64,000 bases of DNA from DATEDA01 sp963789885 (GTDB lineage: Bacteria; Pseudomonadota; Gammaproteobacteria; Burkholderiales; SG8-39), in contig CAWBNB010000049.1 of assembly GCA_963789885.1 (NCBI GenBank), positions 62,001-126,000 of the forward strand, in the 5' to 3' direction. Of the stretch, positions 1 through 9,722 are shown one piece after another (position 1 is the stretch's first letter; the number at the start of each line of letters is the position of its first letter). A program made the position numbers and the translations under genes. The notes under the pieces were generated by a model. The model was given only the letters and a program-made list of their open reading frames with translations, was not told the origin of the DNA and searched no databases.

Positions 1-345
1 CTTCACGCGCTCGGCGACGCCGTCGCGCTCGGCCTGCACGCGCGAGAAGATCACGAGGTCGCCGTTGAGCTCGATGCCCACGCCGCGGGCGCCATGACGC
101 TTCGACGCGGCGATCACGAAGCGCCCGTCGCCCGAGCCCAGGTCGTAGACCGTGTCGTCCGGACGGATCTCGACGAGCTTCAGCATCTCGTCGACGATCA
201 CCCACGGCGTCGGGACGAACGGGCCGCCGTCGTTCGTCGGAGGCTTCGGCTGCGCGCGCACGGGCGCCGGCGTCGCGAGCGCGAACGGCGCGGCGCCGAT
301 CGCGCCGATCAGGCGGCGACGCGTCGCATCCGGGGCGCGCGTCAC
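1..345 (-). CDS. Exported class I methyltransferase-fold protein (3' part cut by window edge)
   Basis: The first 115 codons are present and the gene continues beyond base 1. A GTG start at 345 lies 7 bases after the ettA stop. The N-terminus has an Arg run (residues 9-11) followed by an Ala-rich hydrophobic stretch ending near Val-Arg-Ala at 29-31, which looks like a Sec or Tat signal peptide. Then comes a Thr-Pro-Trp segment and SAM-binding motif I, VYDLGSGDGR (66-75), followed by an acidic residue at the end of strand 2 (GVGIEL). This is the same architecture as the two proteins at 41622-43309, so it is a third paralogue. The substrate is unknown. An exported protein with a SAM-binding fold is odd, because SAM is a cytoplasmic cofactor. 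The fold call is firm and methyltransferase activity is unproven. Confidence 0.75.
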   Translation of the reverse strand, partial: MTRAPDATRRRLIGAIGAAPFALATPAPVRAQPKPPTNDGGPFVPTPWVIVDEMLKLVEIRPDDTVYDLGSGDGRFVIAASKRHGARGVGIELNGDLVIFSRVQAERDGVAERVK

Positions 346-352
346 GAGGTGC

Positions 353-2014
<1,662 letters not shown>

Positions 2015-2055
2015 CGGACTGACCGGGAATCGGTGCGGGAATGGAACGGGGCGCG

Positions 2056-2061
2056 ATTATC
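2056..2061 (-). promoter_or_regulatory. Possible -10 box for ettA
   Basis: On the minus strand GATAAT lies about 42 bases upstream of the ettA ATG in the only intergenic stretch before the gene. I see no convincing -35 at the matching distance, so this is a weak call. Confidence 0.25.
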
Positions 2062-2086
2062 CCCCGATCGCGCTCGGCGCGCCGCG

Positions 2087-2482
2087 CTAGATCGACTTGA
2101 GGTACTCGGCCGGCGAGAGGATCTTTACGCCTTTGATCGACTTTCCGTAGAGGTCCCCGAAGTGGCGTCGGTCGCCGGTTAGGAGATGGGTCGCACCCGC
2201 CTCGATCGCCGCCAGGAGGATCGGCGCGTCCTTCTCGACCAGCTTGACGCCGTCGGGCAACCGCCCCCCGGCGACGGCATCGACGAGCTCGATGCTCTTG
2301 GCGAAAGCGGTCAGCCGCGAGCGTTGCTCGCCGCTCTCCAGGTTCCGCTCTGCCTCCGCCAAGGCGTATCGCGAGGTGATCAGCGTCGCATCGGGGACGC
2401 GCCACAGGCGGGCGAGTCCGGAATCTTCCAGCCACGCCGCCGAGAACAGCACGTTCGCGTCGAGGAAGACGCGGTGCGTCAC
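2087..2482 (-). CDS. PIN-domain toxin (VapC-like RNase)
   Basis: This 131-residue PIN-domain protein is the probable toxin of a type II pair; PIN domains are Mg-dependent RNases. Visible features are the N-terminal acidic residue in VFLDANVLFSA (Asp8), a mid-protein Glu in ALAEAERNL, and late acidic residues in LLTGDRRHFGD. The start chosen is GTG at 2482, because it overlaps the antitoxin stop as GTGA and opens directly onto the first beta strand (VTHRVFLD). An upstream in-frame extension would run through the antitoxin gene in another frame. The target RNA cannot be inferred. Confidence 0.85.
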   Translation of the reverse strand: MTHRVFLDANVLFSAAWLEDSGLARLWRVPDATLITSRYALAEAERNLESGEQRSRLTAFAKSIELVDAVAGGRLPDGVKLVEKDAPILLAAIEAGATHLLTGDRRHFGDLYGKSIKGVKILSPAEYLKSI

Positions 2483-2760
2483 GGCCGGCGGTGCGGGATA
2501 CTCTCCGGATCCAATCCGAGTTTGCGCACCGCGCGGACGGCGCGCTTGTAGTCGGCGGCGTCGACGGCGTTGTTGAGCAGGAGCTCCGCCTTGCGGCGCG
2601 CCGAGTACACCTCCACCGGCACCGCCACTGCGGGCCGGATGCTGATCCCGTCCTCGGTCTCCTCGAGCACGACCATCCCGCCTTCCTGCAACCCGAAGCG
2701 GCGCCGCAACTTGGCGGGAATCACCAGGGTGCCGTTGCGGCCGATCTTGCCGGTTTCCAT
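2479..2760 (-). CDS. AbrB/MazE-type antitoxin
   Basis: A 93-residue protein whose N-terminus reads as a SpoVT/AbrB swapped-hairpin DNA-binding domain: METGKIGRNG, then LVIPAKLRRRFGL, then a GMVVLEETEDGI strand. The C-terminal half (about 50-93) is basic and helical, as expected for the toxin-binding part. It is upstream of and overlaps the PIN toxin by 4 bases, so the two are translationally coupled. Such antitoxins repress their own promoter, and an inverted repeat lies immediately before the ATG (2762-2784). The pairing is clear; the exact subfamily is less so. Confidence 0.88.
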   Translation of the reverse strand: METGKIGRNGTLVIPAKLRRRFGLQEGGMVVLEETEDGISIRPAVAVPVEVYSARRKAELLLNNAVDAADYKRAVRAVRKLGLDPESIPHRRP

Positions 2761-2761
2761 G

Positions 2762-2784
2762 TTCTGAATCTCGTAAACTCAGAA
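2762..2784 (-). promoter_or_regulatory. Inverted-repeat operator before the AbrB/PIN pair
   Basis: Perfect arms TTCTGA (2762-2767) and TCAGAA (2779-2784) are separated by 11 bases and sit directly upstream of the antitoxin ATG in a locally AT-rich patch. A TATTAT -10-like hexamer on the minus strand (2791-2796) lies just beyond, so a bound dimer would cover the transcription start. Autoregulation by the AbrB-type antitoxin is inferred from family behaviour. Confidence 0.55.
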
Positions 2785-2849
2785 ATTCCAATAATAACAC
2801 GGACGACCGACCAGGCTTCCGGCACTCCTCCTCATCGGATCGGCGGCGG

Positions 2850-3236
2850 CTACACCGCGGCGAGCCGGTACGCGGTCCCGTACGGACCGAATTCGTGGCT
2901 CGTCACGCCGTTCTGCAGCGACCCGGCGTATCGGGGCAGCGGCTGCTCGACGGTGATCTTCACGATCGCCGAGTCGCCGGGCTTGACGAGGCCGGCGTGG
3001 ACCGCTGCCACTGCGATCGCGGAGTCGCCGGTGTAGACGCCGGTGCCCCAGAGCGGCCCCGCGGCTTCGCCCGCCACGCGAAAATAGTAGGTCGCGCCGA
3101 CCGGATCGCAGAGATCGATCATGGTGAGCGGCGCATCCGCGGCGAGCAGCCCCTGGTCGAGAAGCCGTCGGATCTGCTTCCTGGTGAGCCGCCCACGGCG
3201 GTCGAAGTAGGCGACGAGTTCCTGCAAGACTTTCAT
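2850..3236 (-). CDS. LCCL-domain protein
   Basis: A 128-residue protein. Residues 1-35 are basic and helical (a Leu/Arg-rich segment with TRKQIRRLLDQG). From about residue 60 there is an LCCL-type domain: GTGVYTGDSAIAVAAVHAGL, then KPGDSAIVKITVEQ, then YAGSLQNGVTSHEFGPYG. The LCCL fold is typical of secreted eukaryotic proteins and of some bacterial proteins, and its ligand is generally unknown. No signal peptide is visible, so it is probably cytoplasmic. It lies 10 bases downstream of the VWA/HExxH gene on the same strand and probably belongs to that operon. Function unknown. Confidence 0.72.
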   Translation of the reverse strand: MKVLQELVAYFDRRGRLTRKQIRRLLDQGLLAADAPLTMIDLCDPVGATYYFRVAGEAAGPLWGTGVYTGDSAIAVAAVHAGLVKPGDSAIVKITVEQPLPRYAGSLQNGVTSHEFGPYGTAYRLAAV

Positions 3237-3246
3237 TTGCTCTCCT

Positions 3247-4470
3247 TCAAACGGGCTGCATGGCGATCACGCGCCCGTACGGCGGTCCGAACGCGCCCGC
3301 CCCGCGCGCCGGCAGCACCCACAGCACGTCGTAGGGCATGGCGTCCTGCGGATAGGCGATGTCCCCGTCGGTGATGACGACCGCCGCGCGCACGTGCTGG
3401 TCCTCGGCGAGATGGCGCAGCGCGGGCGAAAGGTCGCTGCCGCCGTAGCCGGTGACCCGACGCTCGGCGAGCGACTCGGGCGCGACCAGCTCGTCCGCGG
3501 TCACTGCGGCATCGCACTGCACGAGCCGCACCTGGTCGACGCCCACCGCGTCGCAGAACTCGCCGATCGTGCCGAGTGCGCGCGGGATCTCGTCGGTCAT
3601 CGAGCCGCTCGTGTCGAGCACCACGTTGAGGATCCAGCCTTCGCGCCGGCGCCCTGGCAGGACGACGTCGGTGCGCTCCGCGCCGCGGCGCGACGGGCGG
3701 GCAAACGTGCGCTCGCCGGGCGCGACCGACTCGAGCCAGCGTTGCAGCGCGAGCTCCCACGGCGTGCGATAGACACCGCGCAGCGCGGCGACCGTCTGGC
3801 TCGTAGCGCCGGCATCGGTACCGCGGAGGCCGTTTGCGAGGCCCATCGCGCGGGCCAGGCTCAGGGCCTTCGCCGCGAGCGCTTTCATCCGCTCCGCGCT
3901 CGCCTGCTGGTCGCCCGCCTCGTCGGGGAAGAGCTCGGCCTCGCGTGCGCCATCGAGCACGTCTCCGGCTTCGTCGCCGGCGCCGGATGCGCGGCGTGCC
4001 GTGGTCGCCTCGCCTTCCCACACGCGCGTCTTCGTCTGCGCCGAGGCGTTCCGGCGCATCTCGAGCACGATCTCCTCGGCCGAGCGGTTGCGCGCGCCCG
4101 GCATGTCGAGCCCGCCGGCGGGGATCGCCTGGCCGAGTTCCGTGCGCAGGATGTCGTTGATGATGTAGTCGTGGGCGTAGTTGAACTCCACCCGATCGGC
4201 GCCGCGTGCACGGTCGTGCGTGCGGAGAGCGAGATGGAGCAGCTCGTGCGCGAGCACGAAGACGAGCTCGCCGTCCTTGAGTCGCTGCACGAACGCCGGG
4301 TTGGCGACCAGCCGGCCCGACGCGAAAACGCCCATCGTCGGGAGGCGCTCGTCCAGCGAGACACGCGTCGCGGCGGCGAGCCCCGCGAGGTGCGGGAACG
4401 GCACCGTCACCATCCGCAGACCGCGCTCGATGCGCTCGAGGAGCGAGCGGCCGCTCACCGGGCGGGTCAC
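3247..4470 (-). CDS. HExxH metallopeptidase-like / VWA-like domain protein (DUF2201 type)
   Basis: A 407-residue two-domain protein. The N-terminal part carries HELLH (His75, Glu76, His79), the zincin signature of DUF2201 putative metallopeptidases. After a linker rich in Ala, Asp and Glu, a VWA-like domain occupies the C-terminal third with a MIDAS motif DTSGS (286-290), a later GGSD and an ITDGD strand. The GTG start at 4470 overlaps the ATPase stop as GTGA; a longer in-frame extension would lie inside the ATPase gene and is rejected. MoxR-like ATPases paired with VWA proteins act as chaperone or metal-insertion systems in known cases. That role here, and the client, are inference. Confidence 0.87.
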   Translation of the reverse strand: MTRPVSGRSLLERIERGLRMVTVPFPHLAGLAAATRVSLDERLPTMGVFASGRLVANPAFVQRLKDGELVFVLAHELLHLALRTHDRARGADRVEFNYAHDYIINDILRTELGQAIPAGGLDMPGARNRSAEEIVLEMRRNASAQTKTRVWEGEATTARRASGAGDEAGDVLDGAREAELFPDEAGDQQASAERMKALAAKALSLARAMGLANGLRGTDAGATSQTVAALRGVYRTPWELALQRWLESVAPGERTFARPSRRGAERTDVVLPGRRREGWILNVVLDTSGSMTDEIPRALGTIGEFCDAVGVDQVRLVQCDAAVTADELVAPESLAERRVTGYGGSDLSPALRHLAEDQHVRAAVVITDGDIAYPQDAMPYDVLWVLPARGAGAFGPPYGRVIAMQPV

Positions 4471-5516
4471 AGCCGGGCGACCTGCTTGAGCAGCCCGAGC
4501 ATCGCGGCGTCCGCGCCGAGCGCGCCCCAGCGGTCGACGAGATCGGCGAGCAGCGTCAGCTGATGCTCGTGCGCGAGGCTCTTCAGAAAGCGGTTCACCG
4601 CGCGCGGCTTCAGGCCCGCGAGCTTGCCGTCGCGTACGTGCTGACGGATGCAGTTCAGGACGAACCAGCGCGCGGCGTCGCCGCGCGGGAGCCGCTCGGG
4701 ATGCTCGACGTAGTGCGCGACCGGGTGCATCGCGCCGATCGCCTCCTCGGCGAGCGCGCAGAAGATCGCGGCGTCCTCGGCCGAGAGGCGCCCGAACGCG
4801 AGCGCGCGGCGCGTCTCCCGCGTCAGCACGCCGCCCGCTTCGGCCATGTCGAGCGCGCGCGAGAGCTGCGCCCAGCTCCGCGGCGTCGAGAACGGCACCG
4901 GTTCGGGCGGCACCCCGCGCATCAGCGCATCGGGCATGTACGAGACGAAGCCGAGGATCTCCGGCCGCACCCGGTTGCGCCGGGCCCACGCGAGCCACTC
5001 TTCGACGTCGACGCGCAGATGGAGGATCGTCACGCGGTTCACGAGCGCCGAGCTCATCGACCGCACGAGCGCGCGGTCCTGGATCCGGTTGCCGGCGGCG
5101 ACCACCCACGTCCCCTTCGGCAGGGTGTGCTCACCGAGGCGGCGCTCGAGCAGGAGCGAGTAGAACGCCTTCTGCACGTCGGGCGCGCAGGCCGGCAGCT
5201 CGTCGAGAAAGAGGCAGAAGGGCTCGGGCAGCTCGGGCAGCAGCAGGCGCGGCGGGCAGAAGACCGAGCGTTCGCCGACGATGCGCGGCACGCCGCTCAC
5301 GTCTTCCGGTGCGATCTGGGTGCCGAGGAGCGAGCGGCACGGCAGGCCGGCCTCGCGCGCGGCCTGGTAGACCATTTCGGACTTGCCGACGCCGGGCGGC
5401 GCGAGCAGCAGGAAGCTCGCCTCGTGCGCCATGCACTGGACGAGCTTCTTCGCCTGCCCGAGCGTGATCGACTCTTCGAGCGGTCCGGCAAAGCCGGCAG
5501 GGAGGGGAGCGTTCAA
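4467..5516 (-). CDS. MoxR-type AAA+ ATPase
   Basis: This 349-residue AAA+ protein has Walker A APPGVGKS (39-46), Walker B CLFLDE (101-106), and sensor-like AAGNR further on. It has no membrane segment. It is the upstream partner of the VWA/HExxH protein, with which it overlaps by 4 bases. MoxR/VWA pairs remodel or activate partner proteins (family knowledge). The third gene of the cluster is an LCCL-domain protein, which is not a usual companion. The ATG at 5516 opens onto MNAPLPAGF and is preceded by the purine-rich GGACTCGCCCTTGAACG region, with only a weak ribosome site. Confidence 0.88.
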   Translation of the reverse strand: MNAPLPAGFAGPLEESITLGQAKKLVQCMAHEASFLLLAPPGVGKSEMVYQAAREAGLPCRSLLGTQIAPEDVSGVPRIVGERSVFCPPRLLLPELPEPFCLFLDELPACAPDVQKAFYSLLLERRLGEHTLPKGTWVVAAGNRIQDRALVRSMSSALVNRVTILHLRVDVEEWLAWARRNRVRPEILGFVSYMPDALMRGVPPEPVPFSTPRSWAQLSRALDMAEAGGVLTRETRRALAFGRLSAEDAAIFCALAEEAIGAMHPVAHYVEHPERLPRGDAARWFVLNCIRQHVRDGKLAGLKPRAVNRFLKSLAHEHQLTLLADLVDRWGALGADAAMLGLLKQVARL

Positions 5517-5612
5517 GGGCGAGTCCTTCCGCGCGTGAAATCGCGCTCGGGCGGAAACGCGGCTGGCTCCTCCGGGGTTGACATCGCCCCCGGTCGAAGG
5601 GGGCGAGAGGTG

Positions 5613-6011
5613 CTACGGCAGCTGGATCTTCCCGCCGCCGCCGCCGCCCAGACCGCCGGGCGGAAGCCCGCCCTGCGGAACGACGATCGACGAGGCCGCC
5701 TGCCGGCGGAGCTCCTGCAGCTCGCGCATCGTCTGCTCGACCGCGTCCTTGGCGAGCGGGCCGAACTTCGTCGCCGCGTCGGCGACCGACGTGGCGTCGA
5801 TCTCGAATACGATCGGCAACGCGCCGACGTTGCTCATGACCTGCGTTTCGCCGATGTAAACGACCTTCCGGCTCGGGTCGGGTGCGCCGTTGCCGTCGAC
5901 CGGCGTCAGGCGCCGGATCGTGCCGACCCGGCGGTCGGTGAACACTTCTTCGAGAAACAGCGAGGCCGGATCGAGCTTGATCTCGGCGCGCGGGTCGGGG
6001 CGGGTAGCCAT
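5613..6011 (-). CDS. Conserved-looking hypothetical protein, Gly-rich tail
   Basis: A 132-residue cytoplasmic protein that I do not recognise. Residues 5-30 are charged (AEIKLDPASLFLEEVF), followed by alternating strands (GTIRRLTPVDG, KVVYIGETQVM, LPIVFEIDA), a helix with KDAVEQTMRELQELRRQ, and a Gly/Pro-rich tail of about 20 residues ending KIQLP. The ATG at 6011 is chosen because codon use and charge pattern start there; a much longer in-frame extension upstream reads as Arg-rich noise and would cross the divergent promoter. It sits alone between the ATPase operon and the divergent flavoprotein gene. Confidence 0.7.
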   Translation of the reverse strand: MATRPDPRAEIKLDPASLFLEEVFTDRRVGTIRRLTPVDGNGAPDPSRKVVYIGETQVMSNVGALPIVFEIDATSVADAATKFGPLAKDAVEQTMRELQELRRQAASSIVVPQGGLPPGGLGGGGGGKIQLP

Positions 6012-6108
6012 GGTGCGTGCTCCTAGTCTGCTGATGCGAAAGGATAACCGATGCACCGCCGGAAGCTGATGACGGTCGCATGCCGCGCCCCGGCCGCGAA
6101 TGCCGGAG

Positions 6109-6130
6109 ATTTCACAATATAAAGTGAGAT
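6109..6130. promoter_or_regulatory. Near-palindromic operator candidate upstream of the flavoprotein operon
   Basis: Arms ATTTCAC (6109-6115) and GTGAGAT (6124-6130) match in 6 of 7 positions around an 8-base AT-rich spacer. The left arm and spacer contain TTCACAATAT, and a TTCACAGTAT copy occurs on the minus strand at 11030-11039, upstream of the binding-protein gene of the same cluster. The cluster's IclR protein is the obvious candidate ligand, by inference. Confidence 0.4.
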
Positions 6131-6140
6131 GCGATAGTAT
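6110..6140 (+). promoter_or_regulatory. Candidate sigma70 promoter for the flavoprotein/ThDP operon
   Basis: A TTTCAC -35-like hexamer (6110-6115) and a TAGTAT -10-like hexamer (6135-6140) are 19 bases apart, 27 bases before the ATG at 6167. The region is clearly more AT-rich than its surroundings. It overlaps the palindrome at 6109-6130, so binding there would block RNA polymerase. Confidence 0.35.
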
Positions 6141-6166
6141 GGAATGAAGCGAGGCCCGATCGTGCA

Positions 6167-7879
6167 ATGAACGCCGACAGTTCCGCCGCCGCCGGCCCGT
6201 TCGACGCCGAGTTCGATCTCGTCGTCCTGGGATCGGGCGCGTCGGGCATGACCGCCGCGCTCGTGGCCGCCATCGAAGGCGCGCGCGTCCTCGTCGTCGA
6301 GAGCACCTCCCGCATCGGTGGCACCAGCGCGCGCTCGTCCGGAACGCTCTGGATTCCGCCGGTCGGCGATGCCGCGGCCGCGACTTACCTCGATGCGCTG
6401 ATCGGCGACAAGGCGGAACGATCGCTGCGCGAAACCTTCCTCGCCGCCGGCCCCGCGATGATCGCCTGTCTGGAGAAGCACGCCGGCTTTGCATTCCGGC
6501 CGTACCCGGTGCATCCCGACTATCGCCAGGACCTTCCCGGCGCCGCGACCGGGCAGCGGCCGCTCGAACCGCCCGAGTTCGACGGCCGCCTGCTCGGCGA
6601 CGAGTTCGCGCGCGTCGGATGGCCGATTCCCGAGCTGATGCTGCTGGGCGGGATCATGGTGACGCGCGGCGAAGCGGCACGGCTCCTGCGTGCGGGGCGA
6701 TCGGTCGATGGGACGCTGCTCGGTGCGCGCCTCGTGCTGCGCTTTCTCGCCGACCGCCTGCGCTACCCGCGCGGCACGCGCCTCGTGCTCGGCAATGCGC
6801 TGGTCGCGCGCCTCTACAAGAGCCTTCTCGACCGGCGGGTGCCGGTGTGGTGCGAGACGAAGACCGAGCGTCTCATCGTCGCCGATGGAGTACGTGGCGC
6901 CCTCGTGCGTCGCGACGGCACGGCGCTGCGCGTGCGCGCCCGCCGCGGCGTCGTGCTCGCAGGCGGCGGCTTTCCGGCGAGCGCCGCCCTGCGCGAGAAG
7001 CATTTCCGGCCGCCGGTCGCACGCCATACGCCCGCCTACGACGGATGCGTCGGCGACACGATCCGGCTCGGCCAGGAGGCCGGTGGCGTGCTTGGCCCGT
7101 CCGGCGAGGACAATGCGCTCTGGTTTCCCGGATCGCTGGCGACGCGGGCCGACGGAACGACCGCGGTCTACCCGCACATCGTTCTCGACCGGGCGAAGCC
7201 GGGGCTGATCGCGGTCGGACGCTCGGGCCGGCGTTTCACCGACGAAGCGGTGTCGTATCACGAGTTCACGCGTGCGATGTACCGCACCGCCAATGTCCCC
7301 GCGTGGCTGATCTGCGACCGGCGCTTCGTCTGGAAGTACGGCCTCGGGATGATCCGGCCGCTGACGCTGCGCCTCGCGCGGTACGTCGTTTCCGGATATC
7401 TGCAGACTGCGGACACCATCGAGGCCCTGGCCGGAGCCATCGACGTTGCCGCGGAAGGACTGGCCGAAACCGTCCGGCGCCACAACGACTTCGCTCGGAC
7501 CGGCATCGACCTCGATTTCGGCAAAGGCGGAAATCCGTACGACCGCAACAACGGTGACCCGGCGCACGCGCCCAATCCGTGCGTCGGCCCGATCGAGCGC
7601 GCGCCTTTTTACGCGGTTCGCGTCGAGCCGGTGCCCCTCGGCACGAGCCTCGGGTTGCGCACCACTTCCGACGCGCAGGTCTGCGATGCGGCCGGCAATC
7701 CGATCGCCGGCCTCTACGCCGTGGGCAACGACATGCAATCGGTCATGGGCGGGGAATATCCGGGGGCGGGCGCGATGCTCGGCCCCGGCATGACCTTCGG
7801 CTATCTCGCGGCGCTTCACGCCGTCCGGCCGCGCCCGGCCCGCCCCGCAGCGGGGGCGCCGCGCGAATTCGCGATGTAA
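6167..7879 (+). CDS. FAD-dependent dehydrogenase (fumarate reductase / 3-ketosteroid dehydrogenase superfamily)
   Basis: A 570-residue flavoprotein. The FAD-binding Rossmann motif is VVLGSGASGMTAAL with Gly22, Gly24 and Gly27, followed by the acidic end of strand 2 (VVES) and IGGTSARSSGTLW, which is typical of the FAD_binding_2 family. The C-terminus has the expected second FAD contact GLYAVGNDMQSVMGGEYPGAGAMLGPGMTFG. Proteins of this type oxidise C-C single bonds next to a carbonyl or reduce unsaturated ones, usually on steroids, cyclic ketones or dicarboxylic acids. It has no signal peptide, so it is cytoplasmic. It is the first gene of a unit with the ThDP enzyme 10 bases downstream. The substrate is unknown. 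Confidence 0.88.
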   Translation: MNADSSAAAGPFDAEFDLVVLGSGASGMTAALVAAIEGARVLVVESTSRIGGTSARSSGTLWIPPVGDAAAATYLDALIGDKAERSLRETFLAAGPAMIACLEKHAGFAFRPYPVHPDYRQDLPGAATGQRPLEPPEFDGRLLGDEFARVGWPIPELMLLGGIMVTRGEAARLLRAGRSVDGTLLGARLVLRFLADRLRYPRGTRLVLGNALVARLYKSLLDRRVPVWCETKTERLIVADGVRGALVRRDGTALRVRARRGVVLAGGGFPASAALREKHFRPPVARHTPAYDGCVGDTIRLGQEAGGVLGPSGEDNALWFPGSLATRADGTTAVYPHIVLDRAKPGLIAVGRSGRRFTDEAVSYHEFTRAMYRTANVPAWLICDRRFVWKYGLGMIRPLTLRLARYVVSGYLQTADTIEALAGAIDVAAEGLAETVRRHNDFARTGIDLDFGKGGNPYDRNNGDPAHAPNPCVGPIERAPFYAVRVEPVPLGTSLGLRTTSDAQVCDAAGNPIAGLYAVGNDMQSVMGGEYPGAGAMLGPGMTFGYLAALHAVRPRPARPAAGAPREFAM

Positions 7880-7889
7880 GGAGAACGGG

Positions 7890-9722
7890 ATGAACAAGCC
7901 AACGGAAAAGGGCCTGGCGAGCGCGGCCGACAGCGGCCGCAAGACCGCGACCAGGAAAGGCGGCGACCTGATCGCGGAGTTCCTGGTCAACGAGAAGATC
8001 CCCTACGTGTTCGGCATCTGCGGCCACGGCAACGTCGGCCTGCTCGATCCGCTGTACCAGGTGCGCGACAAGGTCAAGCTCATTTCGCCGCGTCACGAGC
8101 AGACCGCTGCCCACATGGCCGACGGCTACTTCCGCGTGAAGCACCAGCCGGTGGCGACGCTCACCTCCACCGGGCCGGGCTCCGCGAACATCATCATGGC
8201 GCTCGCCGTGGCGCAGACGGATTCGTCCGCGCTCCTCGCGATCACCGCGAACGTGCCGACCTCGCAGTTCAACCGCGGGCCGTTCCAGGAGCTGAACCGG
8301 CACAACCAGGCGGATTTCCCGAACGTCGTCCGCCCGGTGGTGAAGCGAAGCTTCCAGCCGACGCGCGTCGACATGCTGCCGCTGGCGCTGCGCCAGGCGG
8401 TCACCACGATGACGAGCGGCCGGCCGGGACCGGTGAACGTCGACATCCCGTTCAACCTCTTCCAGGAGGAGGCCGAGGTGCCGCTCGAGCCGGCGTGGAA
8501 CGGCTTCGACAAGCGCCGAAGCGGCGCCTCGCCCGACGACGTGCGGACGGTGCTCGACATGCTGCAGGCCGCGCGCCGGCCGGTCGTCTTCATCGGTCAC
8601 GGCGTGACGCTGTCCGAGGCGGGCAAGGAGCTCACCGAGTTTGCGATCCGATACCGCGTTCCGGTCATCAGCTCGCCGAACGGCATGGGTTGCCTCGACA
8701 TGCGCGACCCGATGTCGCTCGGGTTCATCGGCCGCAACGGCGCGTACCCGGCGAACCAGGCGGGACGTCACACCGACCTGATCATCGCGATCGGGGCGCG
8801 CTTCGACGATCGCTCGTCCTCTTCGTGGATGCCGGGCTACTCCTGGAACATCCCGGCGTCGAAGCTCGTTCACGTCGACGTCGACCACGCCGAGATCGGC
8901 AGGAACTACGCCCCCGACCTCGGCATCCTCGCCGACGCGCGCACGTTCCTGCGCCAGCTTCTCGCCGAAGCGGCGAGCCGCAGGATCGACGGCGCGTCGC
9001 AGTTCGCGGAATGGCACGCCCAGATCGCCGCCTGGCGCGCGGAGTGGGAGCAATACGTTCGCCCCAACTTCGAGCTCCACGCCGCGCCGATCCGGCCGGA
9101 GCGCATCGTGGCGGACTGCCGTGCGGTGCTGCCCGACGACGCGATCATCTCGCTCGATTCCGGCATCCACCACAACTGGTTCATGCAGTTCTGGGAGGCG
9201 CGCCGGCCGCAGACGATGCTGAACACCTGGGGTTACTCGGGGATGGGATTCGGCCCGAGCTCGATCCTCGGCGCCAAGCTCGCGGCGCCGGATAAGCCTT
9301 GCGTGTCGATCTGCGGCGACGGCGGGTTCACCATGGTGTCGCACGTCCTTTGCACCGCAGTCGAATACGACATTCCCGCGGTCTGGGTGGTGTGGAACAA
9401 CTTCGCCTGGGCCGCGATCCGCGACCTGCAGTACGCGTACTTCGAGGGCCGCGAGCACGGCACCGCCTTCTACCAGGGGCCCGACCGCAAGCCCTACAAC
9501 CCGGATTTCGCGGCGTGGGCGAGGGCGGCGGGCGTGGAAGGCCTCACGGTGACCAAGTCGCAGGATTTCAAGGGCGCGCTCGAGCACGCGGTGAAGCTCG
9601 GCAAGCCGTGCCTGATCGACGTCCACGTCGACGCGGACGTCCGGCCGCCGGGCACCGGCGCCTGGGCGCTGCCGCCGATTCCGCACAAGGAGCCGATCTT
9701 CGGCAAGAAGCACGTGAGATGA
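7890..9722 (+). CDS. Thiamine-diphosphate-dependent enzyme (acetolactate synthase / benzoylformate decarboxylase-like)
   Basis: This 610-residue protein has the three ThDP domains. The catalytic Glu is Glu70 in ISPRHEQTAAHMADGY. The central domain has the IAIGARFDDR segment of the acetohydroxyacid-synthase type. The ThDP-binding motif begins GDGG at 476 and ends near the paired Asn at 503-504. The first ~22 residues (basic, Lys/Arg-rich) are an extension. Family members decarboxylate 2-oxo acids or join them to aldehydes. The nearest neighbours (flavoprotein, cupin, Liv transporter, dienelactone hydrolase) point to catabolism of an imported carboxylic acid, not branched-chain amino acid biosynthesis, and no small regulatory subunit (ilvN) is present. 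Confidence 0.9.
   Translation: MNKPTEKGLASAADSGRKTATRKGGDLIAEFLVNEKIPYVFGICGHGNVGLLDPLYQVRDKVKLISPRHEQTAAHMADGYFRVKHQPVATLTSTGPGSANIIMALAVAQTDSSALLAITANVPTSQFNRGPFQELNRHNQADFPNVVRPVVKRSFQPTRVDMLPLALRQAVTTMTSGRPGPVNVDIPFNLFQEEAEVPLEPAWNGFDKRRSGASPDDVRTVLDMLQAARRPVVFIGHGVTLSEAGKELTEFAIRYRVPVISSPNGMGCLDMRDPMSLGFIGRNGAYPANQAGRHTDLIIAIGARFDDRSSSSWMPGYSWNIPASKLVHVDVDHAEIGRNYAPDLGILADARTFLRQLLAEAASRRIDGASQFAEWHAQIAAWRAEWEQYVRPNFELHAAPIRPERIVADCRAVLPDDAIISLDSGIHHNWFMQFWEARRPQTMLNTWGYSGMGFGPSSILGAKLAAPDKPCVSICGDGGFTMVSHVLCTAVEYDIPAVWVVWNNFAWAAIRDLQYAYFEGREHGTAFYQGPDRKPYNPDFAAWARAAGVEGLTVTKSQDFKGALEHAVKLGKPCLIDVHVDADVRPPGTGAWALPPIPHKEPIFGKKHVR

Noticed and set aside
4470..5109. N-terminal extension of the HExxH/VWA gene upstream to 5109
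   Set aside because: It lies in a second frame of the AAA ATPase gene and is Arg-rich noise. The GTG at 4470 with GTGA overlap gives the conserved start.
6023..9713. Long minus-strand frames across the flavoprotein and ThDP genes
   Set aside because: Both strands are open only because of base composition. No domain is visible, and the plus-strand proteins have complete motifs.
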